From: Streptomyces sp. M92
GTDB lineage: Bacteria; Actinomycetota; Actinomycetes; Streptomycetales; Streptomycetaceae
Length of the DNA stretch: 64,000 nt
Assembly (NCBI RefSeq): GCF_028473745.1
Contig: NZ_CP101137.1
Location: 2,666,001-2,730,000, forward strand
Direction of reading: 5' to 3'
How positions within the stretch are numbered: the first letter of the stretch is position 1; every line of letters starts with the position of its first letter. Under the pieces are notes generated by a model. It saw nothing but the letters and a program-made list of their open reading frames with translations, had not been told where the DNA came from and made no database searches. Position numbers and translations under genes: made by a program. Shown here one piece after another: positions 52,850 to 63,018 of the stretch.

Positions 52850-53209
52850 ATGGCGGAGACCCGGCGACGGCTGCGGTCGAGCACCGTGGTGCTCGGCGGC
52901 ATGGGAGTGCTCGCGGCGGCCCTGAGCGCGTGCGGATCGGACCCCGACCGCCGCTGCGTGGACCGCGACAGCTACGACTACATCTACGGCTACAAGGTCG
53001 TGGCCGACAAGAACTGCAAGTCCGGCTCCACCGGCGGCTCGTACGGCAAGGGCGGCAAGAAGAAGGGCGCCAAGGGCGTCGACGACGCCGACTGGTACTA
53101 CGACGCCGACGTCAGCAACGGCTGGGCCGACTACGGCACCTTCAGCCGCGACGAGGCCGTCGACCGCGGCGGCTTCGGCTGCTCCGGCTCGGGCAGCGGC
53201 GGAGGCTGA
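52850..53209 (+). CDS. Small lipoprotein, YgiB-like partner of an ATP-grasp protein
   Basis: This 119-residue lipoprotein has lipobox LSAC (Cys28) after a hydrophobic signal. The mature chain has a Cys pair (CVDRDSYDYIYGYKVVADKNC), a Gly/Lys-rich middle, a Tyr/Asp-rich stretch (DDADWYYDADVSNGWADYGTF) and a Gly/Ser tail ending FGCSGSGSGGG. In E. coli the lipoprotein YgiB (DUF1190) precedes the ATP-grasp protein YgiC; the same gene order here suggests a related pair, though sequence similarity cannot be judged. It lies 9 bp before the ATP-grasp gene. Confidence 0.7.
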   Translation: MAETRRRLRSSTVVLGGMGVLAAALSACGSDPDRRCVDRDSYDYIYGYKVVADKNCKSGSTGGSYGKGGKKKGAKGVDDADWYYDADVSNGWADYGTFSRDEAVDRGGFGCSGSGSGGG

Positions 53210-53218
53210 GGCCGGCCC

Positions 53219-54403
53219 ATGGAACGCCGCACCACCGAGCCCCGCCCCGGCTGGCAGCGGACCGTCGAGGAACAGGGCTGCGTCTACCCCCTGACCCGCT
53301 ACCCCGACGGCACCCTGCGCCCCTACTGGGACGAGAGCGCCTACTACGTCTTCTCCCTGCCGGAGGTCGAGGCGCTGGAGGAGGTCGTCGAGGAACTGCA
53401 CGGCATGTGCCTGGCGGCGGCCGGGCACATCGTCACCGCCGGCCGCTTCGCCGACCTCGGCATCACCGACCCGCGCGTGGTCCGCGCGGTCACCGAGGCC
53501 TGGCACCGCCGCGCCGAACTCCCCTCCGTCTACGCCCGCTTCGACCTGCGCTACGACGGCACGGGGCCCGCCAAGCTCCTGGAGTACAACGCGGACACCC
53601 CGACCTCCCTGGTGGAGGCGGCCTCCCCGCAGTGGTTCTGGATGGAGGAGCGCTTCCCCGGCGCCGACCAGTGGAACAGCCTCCACGAGCGCCTGGTCGA
53701 CGCCTGGAAGAAACAGTCCGCCCTCCTCCCGCCCGGCACCCCGCTGTACTTCGCCAACTCCGAGGCCGACGAGCTGGGCGAGGACCTGATGACGGTCGCC
53801 TACCTCAAGGAGACCGCCGAGCAGGCCGGGCTGGCCACCGAGTGGATCTCCATGGAGGAGATCGGCTGGGACCGCCTCTCCGGCCGCTTCGTCGACACCC
53901 GGCTGCGCTTCGTCCGCAGCGTCTTCAAGCTCTACCCCTGGGAGTGGCTGACCACCGACCGCTTCGCCGACCACGTCCTGGAGACCCTCGACAACGGCGG
54001 CGGCACCGGCACCACCCTGTGGATCGAGCCCGCCTGGAAGATGCTGCTGAGCAACAAGGCACTGCTCGCGATCCTCTGGGAGCTGTACCCGGACCACCCC
54101 AACCTCCTCCCCGCCTACCTCGACGGCCCCCGCGACCTCGCCGACACCACCGGCTACGTCGCCAAGCCCCTCCTCGGCCGCGAGGGCGCCGGCGTCACGA
54201 TCCACCGCCCCGGCACCGGGCCCCACGGGCGCACCGAGCCCTGCTGCTACCAGGAGCTGGCCCCCCTGCCCGACTTCGACGGCAACCGGGTCGTCCTCGG
54301 CGCCTGGGTGGTGGAGAACGAGTCGGCGGGTCTCGGCATCCGTGAGTCGTCGGGCCTGGTGACGGACGAGTACGCCCGCTTCCTGCCCCACGTGATCCTC
54401 TGA
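53219..54403 (+). CDS. Glutathionylspermidine-synthase family ATP-grasp protein (YgiC-like)
   Basis: This 394-residue ATP-grasp ligase of the GSP-synthase family has YPDGTLRPYWDESAYYVF, ARFDLRYDGTGPAKLLEYNADTPTSLVEAA, KLYPWEWLTTD, LWIEPAWKMLLSNKALLAILWELYPDHPNLL, YVAKPLLGREGAGV and a C-terminal VVENESAGLGIRES. This corresponds to the synthetase half of glutathionylspermidine synthase; the amidase half is absent. Actinomycetes lack glutathionylspermidine, so the real substrates are unknown. A carboxylate-amine ligation is expected from the fold. ATG at 53219 lies close behind the lipoprotein gene. Confidence 0.85.
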   Translation: MERRTTEPRPGWQRTVEEQGCVYPLTRYPDGTLRPYWDESAYYVFSLPEVEALEEVVEELHGMCLAAAGHIVTAGRFADLGITDPRVVRAVTEAWHRRAELPSVYARFDLRYDGTGPAKLLEYNADTPTSLVEAASPQWFWMEERFPGADQWNSLHERLVDAWKKQSALLPPGTPLYFANSEADELGEDLMTVAYLKETAEQAGLATEWISMEEIGWDRLSGRFVDTRLRFVRSVFKLYPWEWLTTDRFADHVLETLDNGGGTGTTLWIEPAWKMLLSNKALLAILWELYPDHPNLLPAYLDGPRDLADTTGYVAKPLLGREGAGVTIHRPGTGPHGRTEPCCYQELAPLPDFDGNRVVLGAWVVENESAGLGIRESSGLVTDEYARFLPHVIL

Positions 54404-54471
54404 GGGGGAGGGCCTTCGCCCGCATGGTGGACGCCACGGCCCGGCCCTCCGTGGTGCCCGGTAGGCTGCCC

Positions 54472-54552
54472 GTGGGCCGTGACTGGCGCGCTGGGATGGG
54501 ACCGACCATCGGGGAGCGGCTCGAACGACGAGTGCCGTGCGCCTGGGCCGAC
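54472..54552 (+). promoter_or_regulatory. ZTP (pfl) riboswitch upstream of glyA
   Basis: The leader contains the pfl-motif landmarks in order: GGGCCGTGACTGGCGC at about 54474-54489, CCATCGGGGAGCGG around 54506-54519, a variable linker, and the 3' signature GTGCGCCTGGGCC at about 54537-54549. ZTP riboswitches sense 5-aminoimidazole-4-carboxamide riboside triphosphate/monophosphate, which signals shortage of 10-formyl-THF, and turn on one-carbon and purine genes such as glyA. It ends 22 nt before the glyA ribosome-binding site. Identification is by eye against the known consensus. Confidence 0.85.
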
Positions 54553-54584
54553 CCGAACGCCGACCACACCGTCCGGAGGTCCTC

Positions 54585-57096
<2,512 letters not shown>

Positions 57097-57282
57097 GCGC
57101 CGCACCACCCCCGGTGCTGCTCACGGCACCCGCCGCCGCGCCCGTGCGCCCCGGCACGCCGCCGTAGCGCTGCACATCACTCCGGTTGCGCCTGCCCCGG
57201 GCACGGCCTGGGCCGTACAGTCGATAACCGGGTGTCCGACTCGGCGGCACCCACCGAGTGACACGTAACGACAGGAGACGAC

Positions 57283-57861
57283 GTGGGGACCGTAACGATC
57301 GGCGTGTCGATCGCGGTCCCGGAGCCACACGGCAGCAAGCTCCAGCAGCTGCGCGCGGGCTTCGGCGACGCCGCCGCTCACGGCATCCCCACGCACGTCA
57401 CCCTGCTGCCGCCGACCGAGGTAGACGGCGGCGCGCTGCCCGCGATCGAGGCGCACCTGGCGGAGGTGGCGGCGCGCGGCCGCCCCTTCCCGATGCGCCT
57501 GTCCGGCACCGGCACCTTCCGCCCGCTCTCGCCCGTGGTCTACGTCCAGGTGGTCGAGGGCGGCGCCGCCTGCTCCTGGCTGCAGAAGCGGATCCGTGAC
57601 GCCTCCGGCCCGGTCCCCCGCGAACTGCAGTTCCCGTACCACCCGCACGTCACCGTGGCGCACGGCATCGACGAGGCGGCCATGGACCGCGCCTACGAGG
57701 AGCTGTCCGACTACGAGGCCCAGTGGCCCTGCACCGGCTTCGCGCTGTACGAGCAGGGCGCCGACGGGGTGTGGCGCAAGCTGCGGGAGTTCCCGTTCGG
57801 CAGCGCCACCGTGCCCCCGCAGACGGGCCGCGTCGAACGCGACTCCCTGCCCACCCGCTAG
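57283..57861 (+). CDS. 2'-5' RNA ligase / cyclic phosphodiesterase family protein
   Basis: This 192-residue protein of the 2H phosphoesterase superfamily has two HxT motifs: THVTLLPP (His38) and PHVTVAHG (about residue 124). Such proteins hydrolyse or form 2'-5' or cyclic phosphodiester bonds in RNA; the substrate here is unknown. GTG at 57283 follows AGGAG at normal spacing. It has its own 186-bp upstream region after trpS. Confidence 0.88.
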   Translation: MGTVTIGVSIAVPEPHGSKLQQLRAGFGDAAAHGIPTHVTLLPPTEVDGGALPAIEAHLAEVAARGRPFPMRLSGTGTFRPLSPVVYVQVVEGGAACSWLQKRIRDASGPVPRELQFPYHPHVTVAHGIDEAAMDRAYEELSDYEAQWPCTGFALYEQGADGVWRKLREFPFGSATVPPQTGRVERDSLPTR

Positions 57862-57867
57862 CGGCCC

Positions 57868-58623
57868 TCACACCGGCAGTCGCCGGAACACTCCCCGCGG
57901 CAGGTGCCGCAGCGCCGACATCACCACGCGCAGCGCACCCGGCACCCACACCGTCTCCGAGCGCCGCCGCAGCCCCAGCTCGATCGCCGTGGCGACCGCC
58001 TCCGGGGTCGTCGCGAGCGGCGCCTCCTCCAGCCCCTCGGTCATCCGCGACCGCACGAACCCGGGGCGCACGACCATGACGTGGACGCCGGTGCCGTGCA
58101 GCGCGTCCCCGAGGCCCTGCGCGAAGGCGTCCAGACCGGCCTTGCTGGAGCCGTAGATGAAGTTGGCGCGGCGGGCCCGCTCGCCGGCCACGGAGGAGAG
58201 CACCACCAGAGAGCCGTGGCCCTGGGCCTGGAGCGCGCGGGCGCTGATCAGGCAGGCCGAGACCGCTCCGGTGTAGTTGGTCTGCGCCACCCGCACCGCG
58301 TTCAGCGGTTCCCGCTCGTCGTGCGCCTGGTCGCCCAGGACGCCGAAGGCGAGCAGCACCATGTCGATGTCGCCCTCGGCGAAGACCTTGCCGAGCGCCG
58401 CCTCGTGGGACTCGGGGTCGAGCGCGTCGAAGGCGACGGTGCGGACCTCGGCGCCGAGGTCGCGCAGCTGCTCCGCCGACCGGTCCAGGGTGGAGGAGGG
58501 GCGGCCGGCCAGCCAGACGGTGCGGGTACGGCGGGCGACGAGACGGCGCGCGGTGGCGAGCGCGATCTCGGACGTACCGCCGAGGACGAGGAGGGACTGG
58601 GGGATGCCGAAGGCGTCCTTCAC
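57868..58623 (-). CDS. dprE2: Decaprenylphospho-ribose 2-epimerase, reductase subunit-like (SDR)
   Basis: This 251-residue short-chain dehydrogenase has the NAD-binding start LLVLGGTSEIALATARRL, Ser in LVVLSSVAGERARRANF and the catalytic Tyr-Lys pair in YGSSKAGLDAF. Its closest functional relatives are DprE2 proteins, which reduce the keto intermediate in converting decaprenylphosphoryl-ribose to decaprenylphosphoryl-arabinose. The identification is supported by the adjacent DprE1. GTG at 58623 follows GGAG; it lies 14 bp after dprE1 and is surely co-transcribed. Confidence 0.85.
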   Translation of the reverse strand: MKDAFGIPQSLLVLGGTSEIALATARRLVARRTRTVWLAGRPSSTLDRSAEQLRDLGAEVRTVAFDALDPESHEAALGKVFAEGDIDMVLLAFGVLGDQAHDEREPLNAVRVAQTNYTGAVSACLISARALQAQGHGSLVVLSSVAGERARRANFIYGSSKAGLDAFAQGLGDALHGTGVHVMVVRPGFVRSRMTEGLEEAPLATTPEAVATAIELGLRRRSETVWVPGALRVVMSALRHLPRGVFRRLPV

Positions 58624-58637
58624 TACAGCTCCAGGGG

Positions 58638-60029
58638 TCAGAGGGCGAGGCGGCGGGCCAGGTCGGACACGAACACCCCGTGCGGGTCCAGCTCCGCGCG
58701 CAGCGCGCGGAAGTCGGTAAGGCGCGGGTACATCGCGTCGAGCAGTTCGGGCCGCAGCCGGGAGTCCTTGGCGAGGTAGACCCGGCCGCCCGCCCGCGCC
58801 ACCTCCTCGTCGAGGCCGTCGAGGAAGGCCCCGAGGCCCGGCAGGCCGGCCGGGACGTCCAGGGCTAGGGTCCAGCCGGGCACGGGGAAGGACAGCCAGC
58901 CCGGGTCGGCCTCCCCGAAGCGTTTGAGGACGGCCAGGAAGGAGGGGCAGCGGTGCTCGGAGATGCGCCGCACGATCCGGCGCAGGTCGTCCGCCCGGTC
59001 GTGGCCGACGACGAACTGGTACTGCACGAAGCCGCCGCGGCCGTAGACGCGGTTCCAGTGCGGGACGCCGTCCAGGGGGTGGAAGAAGGTGGAGATCCGC
59101 TGGAGCCGTCCCCGGCTGGCGCGGGGCGCCTTGCGGTACCAGACCTCGTTGAACAGGCCCACCGTCGTCCGGCTCAGCAGGCCGTCCGGGACCAGGTCGG
59201 GGGCGGCAGGGAGGCGGGAGGTGCGGAAGGCCAGCGGGTCGCGCCGGGCCCGCGAGCGGGCGGGGAGGGCGTCCAGCGGGGCGTGGTCGCCGCGGGTGAG
59301 GACCGCCCGGCCGGTCCGCGCGCCCCGCGCGAGCAGGTCGATCCAGGCGACCGAGTAGCGGTAGCGGTGGTCGGTGGCCGTCAGGCGGGCCATCAGGTCG
59401 TCGAGGTCGGTGGCGCGCTCGGTGTCGACCGACATCAGCGCCGTCTCGACCGGCTGGAGCCGCACGGTCGCGGTGAGGATCACACCGGTCAGGCCCATGC
59501 CCCCGGCGGTCGCGTCGAACAGCGGCGTGCCCCGGTCCACGGTGCGGACCCGCCCGTCGGCGGTGAGCAGCTCGAACGACAGCACGTGCCGGGAGAACGA
59601 ACCCGACACGTGGTGGTTCTTGCCGTGGATGTCGGCGCCGATCGCCCCGCCCACCGTCACGTAGCGGGTGCCGGGCGTCACCGGAACGAACCAGCCGAGC
59701 GGCAGCAGCACCTCCATCAGCCGGTGCAGGGAGACCCCCGCGTCGCAGAGCACCGTGCCGCCGTCGGCGTCGATGGCGTGGACGCGGTCCAGGCCCGTCA
59801 TGTCGAGCACCGCGCCGCCCGCGTTCTGCGCCGCGTCCCCGTACGCCCGCCCCAGCCCTCGCGCGATGCCGCCGCGGGCCCCGCACTCCCGGACGGCGTC
59901 GGCGGCCTCCTGGTAGGTGCGGGGGCGGATCAGCCGGGCGGCGGTGGGCGCGGTGCGGCCCCAGCCGGTGACGGGCCCCCAGGTCGTACCGGGGTCTCCT
60001 TCGGCGGCGGGAACGGTGTCGGCGGACAT
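58638..60029 (-). CDS. dprE1: Decaprenylphospho-ribose oxidase-like FAD protein
   Basis: This 463-residue FAD-dependent oxidase of the VAO/PCMH fold has an N-terminal FAD domain (RGLGRAYGDAAQNAGGAVLDMTGLDRVHAIDADGGTVLCDAGVSLHRLM...TVGGAIGADIHGKNHHVSGSFSRHV). The C-terminal cap contains FFHPLDGVPHWNRVYGRGGFVQYQFVV. It matches DprE1, the oxidase of the decaprenylphosphoryl-beta-D-ribose 2'-epimerase. The residue at the position of the benzothiazinone-reactive Cys387 appears to be Cys or nearby (EHRCPSFLAVLKRFG), as in sensitive mycobacteria; an alignment is needed. The start at 60029 has only a weak site; a leaderless mRNA is possible. It is divergent from the PAP2 gene. Confidence 0.88.
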   Translation of the reverse strand: MSADTVPAAEGDPGTTWGPVTGWGRTAPTAARLIRPRTYQEAADAVRECGARGGIARGLGRAYGDAAQNAGGAVLDMTGLDRVHAIDADGGTVLCDAGVSLHRLMEVLLPLGWFVPVTPGTRYVTVGGAIGADIHGKNHHVSGSFSRHVLSFELLTADGRVRTVDRGTPLFDATAGGMGLTGVILTATVRLQPVETALMSVDTERATDLDDLMARLTATDHRYRYSVAWIDLLARGARTGRAVLTRGDHAPLDALPARSRARRDPLAFRTSRLPAAPDLVPDGLLSRTTVGLFNEVWYRKAPRASRGRLQRISTFFHPLDGVPHWNRVYGRGGFVQYQFVVGHDRADDLRRIVRRISEHRCPSFLAVLKRFGEADPGWLSFPVPGWTLALDVPAGLPGLGAFLDGLDEEVARAGGRVYLAKDSRLRPELLDAMYPRLTDFRALRAELDPHGVFVSDLARRLAL

Positions 60030-60162
60030 GCCGGCGACCGTATCGCCCCTATACATGCGATTGGTCCAGAAACATCCATCGCATCCCCGAAACGGGTGAT
60101 TAATGGTATGTCGCCCGATCGTGCCGGACTTCCGCGCCGCGGGGCGTGAACAGTGAGTCCAC
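60030..60162. promoter_or_regulatory. Divergent promoter region between dprE1 and the PAP2 gene
   Basis: This 133-bp spacer is clearly AT-richer than its surroundings (for example CCTATACATGCGATTGG at about 60047 and GGTGATTAATGGTATG at about 60095) and should drive both arms of the polyprenyl-phospho-sugar cluster. No specific operator is recognised. Confidence 0.5.
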
Positions 60163-60666
60163 ATGGACGACCTCGACATGGACCACCGGATCGTGACGGC
60201 GCTCAGAGCCTGCGGCACGGACCCGCGCGTGGCCGGTGCCGCGCGTGCCCTGTCCTGGGCCGGGGAACACGGAGCGCTGTGGCTGGCGGCGGGCCTCGCG
60301 GGAGCCGCCGTGGACGGCCCGCGGCGCCGGGCCTGGCTGCGCGGCACCGCCCTCACCGCGGGCGCACACGTCGTCAGCATGGGCGTGAAGCGGGTCGTGC
60401 GCCGTCCGCGTCCCGCGCACGTCGTGCCCCTGGTGAGCACCGCCGGCCGGCACTCCTTCCCCAGCTCCCACGCCACCTCCGCCGCCGCGGCCGCCGTCGC
60501 CTTCGGCGCGCTCGGCGTGCACCCGGTCTGGCCGCTGGCCGCCGCGGTGTGCGTCTCCCGGCTGGTCGTCGGTGTCCACTACCCCTCCGACGTCGCCGCG
60601 GGCGCGGCCCTGGGCGCGCTCACGGCCCGGCTCGGCGCCGACTGGATGCGCGGAGGCCGGCCGTGA
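60163..60666 (+). CDS. PAP2-family phosphatase, decaprenylphosphoryl-phosphoribose phosphatase-like
   Basis: This 167-residue membrane phosphatase has the three PAP2 motifs: KRVVRRPRP, SFPSSHATS and SRLVVGVHYPSDVAAG, with the two catalytic His residues. In mycobacteria a PAP2 protein (Rv3807c) next to the UbiA-type transferase is thought to dephosphorylate decaprenylphosphoryl-5-phosphoribose; the same neighbour is present here. ATG at 60163 has only a weak ribosome-binding site; ATG 60175 is an alternative. Its stop overlaps the UbiA start (GTGA). Confidence 0.85.
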   Translation: MDDLDMDHRIVTALRACGTDPRVAGAARALSWAGEHGALWLAAGLAGAAVDGPRRRAWLRGTALTAGAHVVSMGVKRVVRRPRPAHVVPLVSTAGRHSFPSSHATSAAAAAVAFGALGVHPVWPLAAAVCVSRLVVGVHYPSDVAAGAALGALTARLGADWMRGGRP

Positions 60667-61613
60667 CCGACACGACCGTCCTGCGCCAACGCGCACCGGA
60701 GCAGCGGCCCGACTCCGCGCCGCCCCGCCGCAAGGGGCTCCTGGCCGGTCTGCTGAGGACCGCTCGTCCCCGCCAGTGGGTCAAGAACGTCCTGGTCGTC
60801 GCCGCCCCGGCCGCCGCCGGCGAGCTGTTCGCCCCGAACGTCCTGACCCGGCTCGCCCTGGTCTTCGTCCTGTTCACCGCCTGCGCCGCCGCCGTCTACC
60901 TCGTCAACGACGCCCGCGACGCCGAGGCCGACCGCGCCCACCCGGTCAAGCGCCACCGCCCCGTGGCCGCCGGACAGGTCCCGGTGCCCGTCGCCTACGC
61001 CGTCGGAGGCACCCTGGGCGTCCTCGCGCCCCTCGCCGCCGCCTGGCTGTGCCCGCCCGCCGTCCCCGCCCTGCTCACCGCCTACCTCGCCATGCAACTG
61101 GCGTACTGCATCAGCCTCAAGCACGTCCTGGTCGTCGACCTCGCCGTCGTCACCACCGGCTTCCTGATGCGGGCGATGGTCGGCGGACTCGCGCTCGGCA
61201 TCCCGCTGTCGCGCTGGTTCCTCATCACGACCGGCTTCGGCGCGCTGTTCATGGTCTCCGCCAAGCGCTACAGCGAAGCCGTCCAGATGGCCGGGAAGGC
61301 GGGCGCCACCCGCGCCCTGCTCACCGAGTACACCACCGGCTACCTCCGCTTCGTCTGGCAGCTCGCGGCCGGTGCCGCCGTCCTCGGCTACTGCCTGTGG
61401 GCCATGGAGGAGGGCGGCGTCCCGCACACCAGCGTGCTGCCCTGGCGCCAGCTGTCCATGGTCGCCTTCATCCTCGCAGTCCTGCGCTACGCCGTCTTCG
61501 CCGACCGCGGCACCGCGGGCGAACCCGAGGACGTCGTCCTGCGCGACCGGGCGCTCGCGCTGATCGGCGTGGTGTGGGTGGCGATGTACGCCCTGGCGGT
61601 GGCCAATTGGTAG
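60663..61613 (+). CDS. UbiA-type decaprenyl-phosphate phosphoribosyltransferase-like protein
   Basis: This is a 316-residue multi-pass membrane prenyltransferase. The first Asp-rich motif is NDARDAEAD and the second region is SAKRYSEA, with RPRQWVKNVLVV before the first helix, as in Rv3806c-type enzymes that transfer phosphoribose to decaprenyl phosphate. About nine membrane segments are visible. GTG at 60663 overlaps the PAP2 stop. Together with PAP2, DprE1 and DprE2 it completes the known route from PRPP to decaprenylphosphoryl-arabinose. Confidence 0.88.
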   Translation: MTDTTVLRQRAPEQRPDSAPPRRKGLLAGLLRTARPRQWVKNVLVVAAPAAAGELFAPNVLTRLALVFVLFTACAAAVYLVNDARDAEADRAHPVKRHRPVAAGQVPVPVAYAVGGTLGVLAPLAAAWLCPPAVPALLTAYLAMQLAYCISLKHVLVVDLAVVTTGFLMRAMVGGLALGIPLSRWFLITTGFGALFMVSAKRYSEAVQMAGKAGATRALLTEYTTGYLRFVWQLAAGAAVLGYCLWAMEEGGVPHTSVLPWRQLSMVAFILAVLRYAVFADRGTAGEPEDVVLRDRALALIGVVWVAMYALAVANW

Positions 61614-62095
61614 ACGGCACCACCAAGGGAACCCGGCGGCGCGAACTGACCGGCTTCGCCGCCGCCGGCCTCCTCGCCTACGCCGTCGACCTCGCCCTCT
61701 TCACGCTCCTGCGCGGACCGGCGGGCCTCGACCCGCTCACCGCCAAGGCCCTCTCCTTCGTCGCCGGCTGCTCCGTCGCCTACGCGGGCAACGCGCTGGG
61801 CACCTACCGCCACACCCGCCCCCGGGGCCTGCGCCCGTACGCCGTCTTCTTCGCGGTGAACGCCGCCGGAGCCGCCGTGCAGCTGCTGTGCCTGGCCGTC
61901 AGCCACTACGGCCTCGGCCTCACCTCCCAGCGCGCCGACACGGTCTCCGGCGCCGGAATCGGCATGGTGCTGGCCACCATCCTGCGTTTCTGGGGCACAA
62001 GAACACTGGTCTTCCGCACCGGGGACGGAACCGGTGGCACGACGGGATCATGGACCGGGACGAGCGGGGGCAGGGTCGGATCATGGACTGGCTGA
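61607..62095 (+). CDS. GtrA-family membrane protein
   Basis: This 162-residue protein has four membrane segments and GtrA-like residues (ELTGFAAAGLLAYAVDLALFTLL, KALSFVAGCSVAYAGNALGTYRH, YAVFFAVNAAGAAVQLLCLA, GAGIGMVLATILRFWGTRTLVF). GtrA proteins are thought to help flip or handle polyprenyl-phospho-sugars; in mycobacteria Rv3789 (GtrA) belongs to the arabinose-donor locus. The start is uncertain: TTG 61607 overlaps the UbiA stop, and GTG 61574 is the other in-frame choice. The C-terminus is Gly/Thr-rich and overlaps the YihY gene by 13 nt. Confidence 0.75.
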   Translation: MVDGTTKGTRRRELTGFAAAGLLAYAVDLALFTLLRGPAGLDPLTAKALSFVAGCSVAYAGNALGTYRHTRPRGLRPYAVFFAVNAAGAAVQLLCLAVSHYGLGLTSQRADTVSGAGIGMVLATILRFWGTRTLVFRTGDGTGGTTGSWTGTSGGRVGSWTG

Positions 62096-63018
62096 AGAAG
62101 CTCCCCGTGGCGGGGCCGTGGCTGGCACGGCTGATGACCACGCACGCGTGGCGCTCCTACGAACGACTCGACCGGGTGAAGTGGACGCGGCTGGCCGCCG
62201 CCATGACCTTCACCAGCTTCGTCGCCCTCTTCCCGCTGCTCAGCCTCGCCGCCGCCGTCGCCGCCGCCACGCTCAGCAAGGAGCAGCAGGACAAGCTCCA
62301 GGACAAGATCTCCGAGCAGGTCCCCGGCATCTCCGACCAGCTGAACATCCAGGGGCTGATCGACAACGCCGGCACCGTCGGCCTCATCGCCGGCGCCCTG
62401 CTGCTGTTCACCGGCATCGGCTGGGTCGACGCCACCCGGGGCTGCCTGCGCGCCGTCTGGGAGCTGCCGGACGAGGAGGAGAACCCCGTCCTGCACCGGG
62501 CCAAGGACGCCGGCGTCCTCGTCGGTCTCGGCGGCGCCCTCCTGGTCACCGTCGCCATCTCCACCGTGGCCTCGGCGCTGGTCGGCTGGATCGTCCGCCA
62601 GCTGGGCCTCGACGGCGGCTTCGGCAGCGTCCTGCTCTACGTCGCCGCGTTCGCCGTCGCCGTACTCGCCGACTTCCTCCTGCTGCTGTACGTCCTGACC
62701 CTGCTCCCCGGCGTACAGCCCGCCCGCCGCCGGCTGGTGGTGGCCGCGCTGATCGGCGCGGTCGGCTTCGAGCTGCTGAAGCTGCTGCTGAGCGGCTACA
62801 TGCAGGGCGTCGCCGCGAAGAGCATGTACGGCGCCTTCGGCGTCCCCGTCGCCCTGCTGCTGTGGATCAACTTCACCTCGAAACTGGTGCTGTTCTGCGC
62901 CGCCTGGACGGCGACGGGCAGCAAGGAGCAGGAACTCGGGGACGAGGACGGCGGCGGTCCGGGCGTCAGGGGCGCGTCCGGCGACGGACCAGGTCCGGCA
63001 GCGGCCACCGCCGGTTGA
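62083..63018 (+). CDS. YihY/virulence factor BrkB family membrane protein
   Basis: This 311-residue membrane protein has about six hydrophobic segments. Family landmarks are LAAAMTFTSFVALFPLLSLAAAVAAATLS, a following amphipathic region rich in Lys and Gln, LLFTGIGWVDATRGCLRAVWELP, and the C-terminal YMQGVAAKSMYGAFGVPVALLLWINFTSKLVLF. The function of YihY/BrkB proteins is unsettled; transport has been suggested. ATG at 62083 is taken; ATG 62050 is in frame. The tail (GDEDGGGPG...) overlaps the convergent carboxypeptidase gene by about 50 bp. Confidence 0.85.
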   Translation: MDWLKKLPVAGPWLARLMTTHAWRSYERLDRVKWTRLAAAMTFTSFVALFPLLSLAAAVAAATLSKEQQDKLQDKISEQVPGISDQLNIQGLIDNAGTVGLIAGALLLFTGIGWVDATRGCLRAVWELPDEEENPVLHRAKDAGVLVGLGGALLVTVAISTVASALVGWIVRQLGLDGGFGSVLLYVAAFAVAVLADFLLLLYVLTLLPGVQPARRRLVVAALIGAVGFELLKLLLSGYMQGVAAKSMYGAFGVPVALLLWINFTSKLVLFCAAWTATGSKEQELGDEDGGGPGVRGASGDGPGPAAATAG

